Of a stretch of 64,000 nt of DNA, positions 60,380 through 64,000 are shown piece after piece. The notes below the pieces were generated by a model, which ran no database searches, was not told the DNA's origin, and was given only the letters and a program-made list of their open reading frames with translations. The stretch lies in NCBI RefSeq assembly GCF_001598915.1, contig NZ_BDAP01000001.1:868001-932000 (forward strand). The letters are read 5' to 3'. Made by a program: the position numbers and the translations under genes. Positions within the stretch are counted from its first letter, which is position 1; every line of letters begins with the position of its first letter. The stretch is from Williamsia muralis NBRC 105860 (GTDB lineage Bacteria > Actinomycetota > Actinomycetes > Mycobacteriales > Mycobacteriaceae).

Positions 60380-62893
60380 TCAGTACAGGTTGCACTTCTC
60401 CGCGGCGTCGTTTGCCTGGTGCATGGTCGGTCCGAAGTAGCGGGGGCTCATGAAGTCGTAGAGATTGATGCCCAGCTGGTCTCGACCGGTACCGAACATG
60501 GTGTTGGCAGTGTCGGGTCCGATGAAGTCCGGGGTCCAGTTGCTTCTGTCGGTGGTCGGTCGCTCCCGGGTGAAGAACATATTCCATCGCATCGGCCCGT
60601 TGCCGTCGAAACTCCACGTGGCCTGCATCTGTGCGATGCGCGGCATCGAACTCCATGGGCGGTGTTGCTCCATGGTCACACCCCAGTCCGTGTAGTTGCC
60701 ACAGCTCAGGCCGTTCACGTCACCGGGACCGACCGGTGGGGGTGTGCCACGGATCAGCCACGGATAAGTGGTTGCCAGGAGTGTGGTCGCAAACCAGGTG
60801 CGCAGGCCGCGGGTCAAGTCGCTCAGCAACTGCCCCGGCTGGGTCGGCGCAACCCAGCGTTCTTCGATGATCTCTGTGTTGGCGGCTTGGAGTTTGCCGT
60901 AATCGGAAGCCATGATGAGGGCAACAGTGCTGAATGCGTAGGTTGCCGCGGACAGAGAATCCTCGACCTGGAGTCCCAATTGGTCGGCACGGACCCGTGT
61001 CTTGTTGGCCAGTGAATTGGCGTTCGCATTCGCCTCGCCTTCACCGCTCACGTAGGCGCCGAGTCCGAGGAGAGTCGAAATCGGTCCCCAGACGGCCTTC
61101 AATTCCGGTGCGACCAGCGTGACCACGTTCATGATGACGTTGATCAGTTTCAGGCCGTCCGCCAAAGCTGTACTCGCGGGAGGCGGTGACACCTCTCGGA
61201 TGATGTCATTGCCGATTTTGGTGACGTTCAGTTTCGCGTCACCGCGGACAAGTCCCATCGACGACTGCAGATTGTCGTAATAGGTTTTGACTGCAACAAA
61301 TGACGTGACTTCTTTGCGTAGCTGCGTGAGAGCTGCGTTGAATTCTGCGGCAGTGAAGCCTGCCGGGTCGGTGGGCATGGTGACCGAGGTCGCGAGCTCC
61401 TGTTTGATCGATGTCCAGGCCGCGTTGTAGTTGGTGCGGTACTTCTCCCGGATGTTGCAGGTGCTGGCAGTCGGTGATGTGCATCCGGGGACATTCGCTT
61501 TCCACCCGATGTACGTCTCCGCAGCAGCGTTGATGGACGGGAAATTCGGGGATCTGTCCGAGCCGCCCTGGTAGGCCGGTTGGTACATGATGGCGTTCTG
61601 TTTGAGGTCCACGCCGCCGAGCGGGCCCGACTGCAGAGGCAGAAACGAAGAGTCATGGCCGCGGGAGATCAAACCTGTTGCGGGACCCGGCTTCCCGAGA
61701 ATCGTGCCCATCTCCACCGCGGATGATCCGACGGCTGCTCCACCGACGAGGGTGTAGTCGCTCGTACCGCCCAGGCCGAGGAATGACAGTCGCGATCCGC
61801 CCAGCCGAACGATGGCCTCGGCGCCGTCCTGCCACGCTCCGGTCGGCTTGGGGCGGCCGAAACTCTGGACGATCACAAGAAGCGGACGTCCACCGGCATC
61901 GACTTCGGCAGCCGCCGCAACGAGTTTGGTACTCAGTTCCCGATTGCCCGCCTCGCTGGTGGTGACCACGGTGGCATCGTATGAGGATTTGAGGGTTTGG
62001 CTGTCGAAGCCGCGGATGACGAAACCGTCTGGGCCGCTCGGTGTCGACGTGTAGGTGGCTGCGCCGACCGTCATGGTCACGGTGGATCCACCGTCGGCTT
62101 CCTGCCGGGTGGTGAAGGGTATCGGCGCCGGTGGCGTGAAGTCGTAACGCTGTCCCAAGGCACTCCATCGGAGCAGTCCGGTGATGTTGGCACCCGCACG
62201 GTCGCCCACGTCTGCGCCGACGCGTGTGAAGGCTGTGCCGTCGGGAGCTCCGGTCTTGCCGAGAATGGAGAAAGGCGCACCGGTTTCCATCCGATTCAGG
62301 TCGCCGCGGCTGATGGACGAGGCCCCCAGAGCTCGTAGGAGATCGGCGACGGCCGGTTCGCGACCGGCATTGTTAATCCCGCGGTGGCCGCTGACGACAA
62401 CAATCGTGTCATTGCGGTTCCGGTAGCTCTCGGTGATCGACGTGAGCACTCGGACGCCGTCGGCGTTGTTGGGTGCTGTCCCCGAATTGAGCCGGGCGTG
62501 GGTGCGGGCATCCAGGACGGCCAGGAGGAGGTTCTGGCGATCGGAGGCGGCGGGCATGCCCTCGCCGTTGACGATGATGGAGGCCGCCGGATTGTCCGAA
62601 AGCGTTTCGATCGGGACCCCGAGCACTGGTTCACCGGCGTTCGGGGACAACAGTTGCAACCCGCCTGTCCCAGGTGTGTTCGGCTCAGGTGTGGGGTCGT
62701 CTGGTCCGGTCGATCCCGACGACCCGGTGTCCGCCGGTGCGCCATCCGATGATCCGGCTCCGGGGAGGTCGAAGGGAAATGTGGGTTCCGCGCCCGCCAC
62801 CCCTGCGTTGAGGAGGGTTGCGACAGTGACGGCCGAGACGAGCAACACCGTGCCCGCTCTGAACCGGGCTGTGCTGCTGCGGCGTGGAAACAA
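60380..62893 (-). CDS. Large secreted protein of unknown function
   Basis: An 837-residue protein starting at TTG 62893, eight bases after AAAAGGAG. The signal peptide is clear (basic start, hydrophobic LLVSAVTVATLL, cleavage after AGVAGA). Residues 40-75 are a Pro/Ser/Gly-rich linker. The next 300 residues look like an alternating alpha/beta fold (IVVVSGHRGINNAG, LLVIVQSFGRPKPTG), followed by a helical middle and a C-terminal part with Trp-rich segments. I recognise no family. It lies divergent from a second secreted protein, suggesting a shared envelope or extracellular role. Confidence 0.75.
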   Translation of the reverse strand: MFPRRSSTARFRAGTVLLVSAVTVATLLNAGVAGAEPTFPFDLPGAGSSDGAPADTGSSGSTGPDDPTPEPNTPGTGGLQLLSPNAGEPVLGVPIETLSDNPAASIIVNGEGMPAASDRQNLLLAVLDARTHARLNSGTAPNNADGVRVLTSITESYRNRNDTIVVVSGHRGINNAGREPAVADLLRALGASSISRGDLNRMETGAPFSILGKTGAPDGTAFTRVGADVGDRAGANITGLLRWSALGQRYDFTPPAPIPFTTRQEADGGSTVTMTVGAATYTSTPSGPDGFVIRGFDSQTLKSSYDATVVTTSEAGNRELSTKLVAAAAEVDAGGRPLLVIVQSFGRPKPTGAWQDGAEAIVRLGGSRLSFLGLGGTSDYTLVGGAAVGSSAVEMGTILGKPGPATGLISRGHDSSFLPLQSGPLGGVDLKQNAIMYQPAYQGGSDRSPNFPSINAAAETYIGWKANVPGCTSPTASTCNIREKYRTNYNAAWTSIKQELATSVTMPTDPAGFTAAEFNAALTQLRKEVTSFVAVKTYYDNLQSSMGLVRGDAKLNVTKIGNDIIREVSPPPASTALADGLKLINVIMNVVTLVAPELKAVWGPISTLLGLGAYVSGEGEANANANSLANKTRVRADQLGLQVEDSLSAATYAFSTVALIMASDYGKLQAANTEIIEERWVAPTQPGQLLSDLTRGLRTWFATTLLATTYPWLIRGTPPPVGPGDVNGLSCGNYTDWGVTMEQHRPWSSMPRIAQMQATWSFDGNGPMRWNMFFTRERPTTDRSNWTPDFIGPDTANTMFGTGRDQLGINLYDFMSPRYFGPTMHQANDAAEKCNLY

Positions 62894-63109
62894 TTCGGTG
62901 GCTCCTTTTACACAGGCAGGAATGGCTGCGGCCACACCCGCATCGCAACCTAGGGGTCGAATGCATATTTTTTGCAACGCAAAGAACCCCGAACCGTATG
63001 GACGACGACGGGGAACGATTGCAAAAACCATGCGGCGCAGGTGAAGAGTAAGTGTGTCGGTCTCTGGGCCGAGGTAGTACATCGTGTCGCAACCGTAAGG
63101 ACTTGCTCC

Positions 63110-63718
63110 ATGCTCTCTCGCTTCGGACGATTCGCCGCCATCCTTGTGGTGGGCGCAGCACTTTCGGCCGGGGTGCTCGTGCCATCCGGGTCAGCGTCGG
63201 CGCAGCCTGTTGCGCCGGGAGCTCAGTTCAAATACTTCAATATCCATATGCGCTCACCTGACGGAGGCGCAGGTGACGCGCACTGCGTCAGGACTCAACC
63301 CTTCGGACGCGAAGACACCCGATGTGATGCGACCGGATATTACGATGACAGCCAGGCTGCGGGTTTCGTGAACTCCCCTGGAGGAGTGGTCTACAGCCCC
63401 GACGGCCACGGCAACACGTACCTCAAGTTCTATACCAGGGCCGGCGAAGTGATCGAGGGAACCATCCCGTCCCGCGGTTCCGCCGACTTCACGATCTCGA
63501 GTTTCAGATCTCCGGCGTTCGGCGTCTTGGCCCGCACCGGCCAGAAGTTGTATCTGGATGTGAGAACCACTGACCACGGCCAGACCACCGGTGACCGTTG
63601 GTACGACTTCTATCTTCATGGCGACCTCGTGATCAACACCCCGGTGGGCGGCGGTTATCTCGAGGGTCTTTTCGATGACTTCCTGGAAGGCGTCAGCGGC
63701 GCATTCGGTAGCAGCTGA
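63110..63718 (+). CDS. Small secreted protein of unknown function
   Basis: A 202-residue protein with a signal peptide (RFGRFAAILVVGAALSAGVLV, cleavage near ASA-QP) and a mature beta-rich domain of about 170 residues. It has two cysteines (AHCVRT and TRCDA) likely to form a disulfide. No family is recognisable. ATG 63110 follows AAGGA at 63096-63100. It is divergent from the large secreted protein; the 216-base gap between the two starts holds both promoters and nothing else that I can support. Confidence 0.7.
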   Translation: MLSRFGRFAAILVVGAALSAGVLVPSGSASAQPVAPGAQFKYFNIHMRSPDGGAGDAHCVRTQPFGREDTRCDATGYYDDSQAAGFVNSPGGVVYSPDGHGNTYLKFYTRAGEVIEGTIPSRGSADFTISSFRSPAFGVLARTGQKLYLDVRTTDHGQTTGDRWYDFYLHGDLVINTPVGGGYLEGLFDDFLEGVSGAFGSS

Positions 63719-63786
63719 GCGCGGCCCGGGGCGTCGGCTCTGCGGTCGAGTGTCCGACCAGACCAATCGTCCAGCCGGGACCGGCC

Positions 63787-64000
63787 TCAAAAGTCGAGGA
63801 CGACCAGCGCCACCAGGACGTTGACCAGGGTTGCCGACACTGCGAATGCGATCGCCCCGGGCCTGGCCGGGCGGAATCGTGCCGCGACGGCGCCGGCCAC
63901 CGCGAGCGTGGCGACCACGGACACCGCGAGTGCAACTGCGCCGGATTCGATCGGAAGACCTTGCAGCAGCGCCGTGACGGCGATCGGGCCGAGGATCAGT
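63787..64000 (-). CDS. C-terminal part of an integral membrane protein (partial)
   Basis: The minus-strand frame is open from the window edge to TGA at 63787-63789, about 71 residues. Three hydrophobic stretches are visible, broken by short polar turns (LQGLPIES, RFRPARPG), and the protein ends LVVLDF. The family cannot be named from this fragment. Its start lies outside the window. Confidence 0.6.
   Translation of the reverse strand, partial: LILGPIAVTALLQGLPIESGAVALAVSVVATLAVAGAVAARFRPARPGAIAFAVSATLVNVLVALVVLDF

Noticed and set aside
1-64000. Insertion sequences, prophage, toxin-antitoxin pairs, CRISPR arrays or replication origin
   Set aside because: No transposase, integrase, phage structural, cas or dnaA-type gene, and no regularly spaced repeats, were found in either strand.

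Overview
The window is high-GC actinobacterial chromosome with no insertion sequences, prophage genes or CRISPR array that I can see. Mycolic-acid actinobacteria (Mycobacteriales) are indicated by a heparin-binding hemagglutinin-like gene, a RamB-type regulator beside isocitrate lyase, a MadR-like TetR gene and an LprQ-type L,D-transpeptidase. Divergence from Mycobacterium and several extra genes suggest a Gordonia-like genus; that is inference. From memory, the block lpd - ramB - icl - fadB2 - TetR/DUF445 - XRE - hbhA - DUF2516 - deoC - DUF2993 - nitrilase - DUF2505 - murB - lprQ - SDR - ROK follows the M. tuberculosis Rv0462-Rv0485 order, with local insertions.

Layout. 1-10 kb: end of an unknown gene, polyphosphate kinase 2, a membrane protein, DinB, a DUF2079 protein, a prolyl oligopeptidase, a YCII/ECF42 sigma pair and an Old Yellow Enzyme. 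10-21.8 kb: dihydrolipoamide dehydrogenase, an AlkA-type glycosylase, a RecQ-phosphoribosyltransferase fusion, an amidase facing a FadR-type regulator plus fatty acid hydroxylase, a methyltransferase pair and an amino-acid ABC transporter. 21.8-32.3 kb: acetate/fatty-acid genes (ramB, icl, fadB2), two SDR-associated genes, TetR/DUF445, XRE-hbhA and DUF2516. 32.4-36.2 kb: a likely inserted cassette of AurF-like diiron oxygenase, MerR regulator and two alpha/beta hydrolases. 36.2-47.1 kb: deoC, purU, DUF2993, nitrilase, methyltransferase, two DUF2505 genes, murB, lprQ, SDR, ROK and transglutaminase. 47.3-53.3 kb: a trehalose operon (otsB-GH15 fusion, otsA, a 55-residue protein), a ThrE exporter and tRNA-Thr. 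53.5-64 kb: a His-rich methyltransferase facing an XRE-cupin regulator, a run of five genes tied to serine penicillin-recognising folds (small HTH, class C-like hydrolase, LysR, class A-like hydrolase, penicillin-binding protein), a DCC-family protein, two unknown secreted proteins and the end of a membrane protein.

Regulation. About sixteen starts have a TANNNT-like hexamer ending six or seven bases before the start codon, the layout of leaderless transcripts. Two DNA-repair genes, dinB and recQ, also carry a nine-base TTGTCRGTG-like element eight bases before that hexamer, the layout of RecA-independent (PafBC) promoters; dinB additionally has a LexA-type box. Other visible operators are a KstR-like site before the Old Yellow Enzyme gene, a RamB-type site and an unassigned repeat set before icl, a FadR-type palindrome, and two equal palindromes in front of the small HTH gene that opens the penicillin-recognising cluster. 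All functional statements rest on sequence reading and family knowledge; no search was run.
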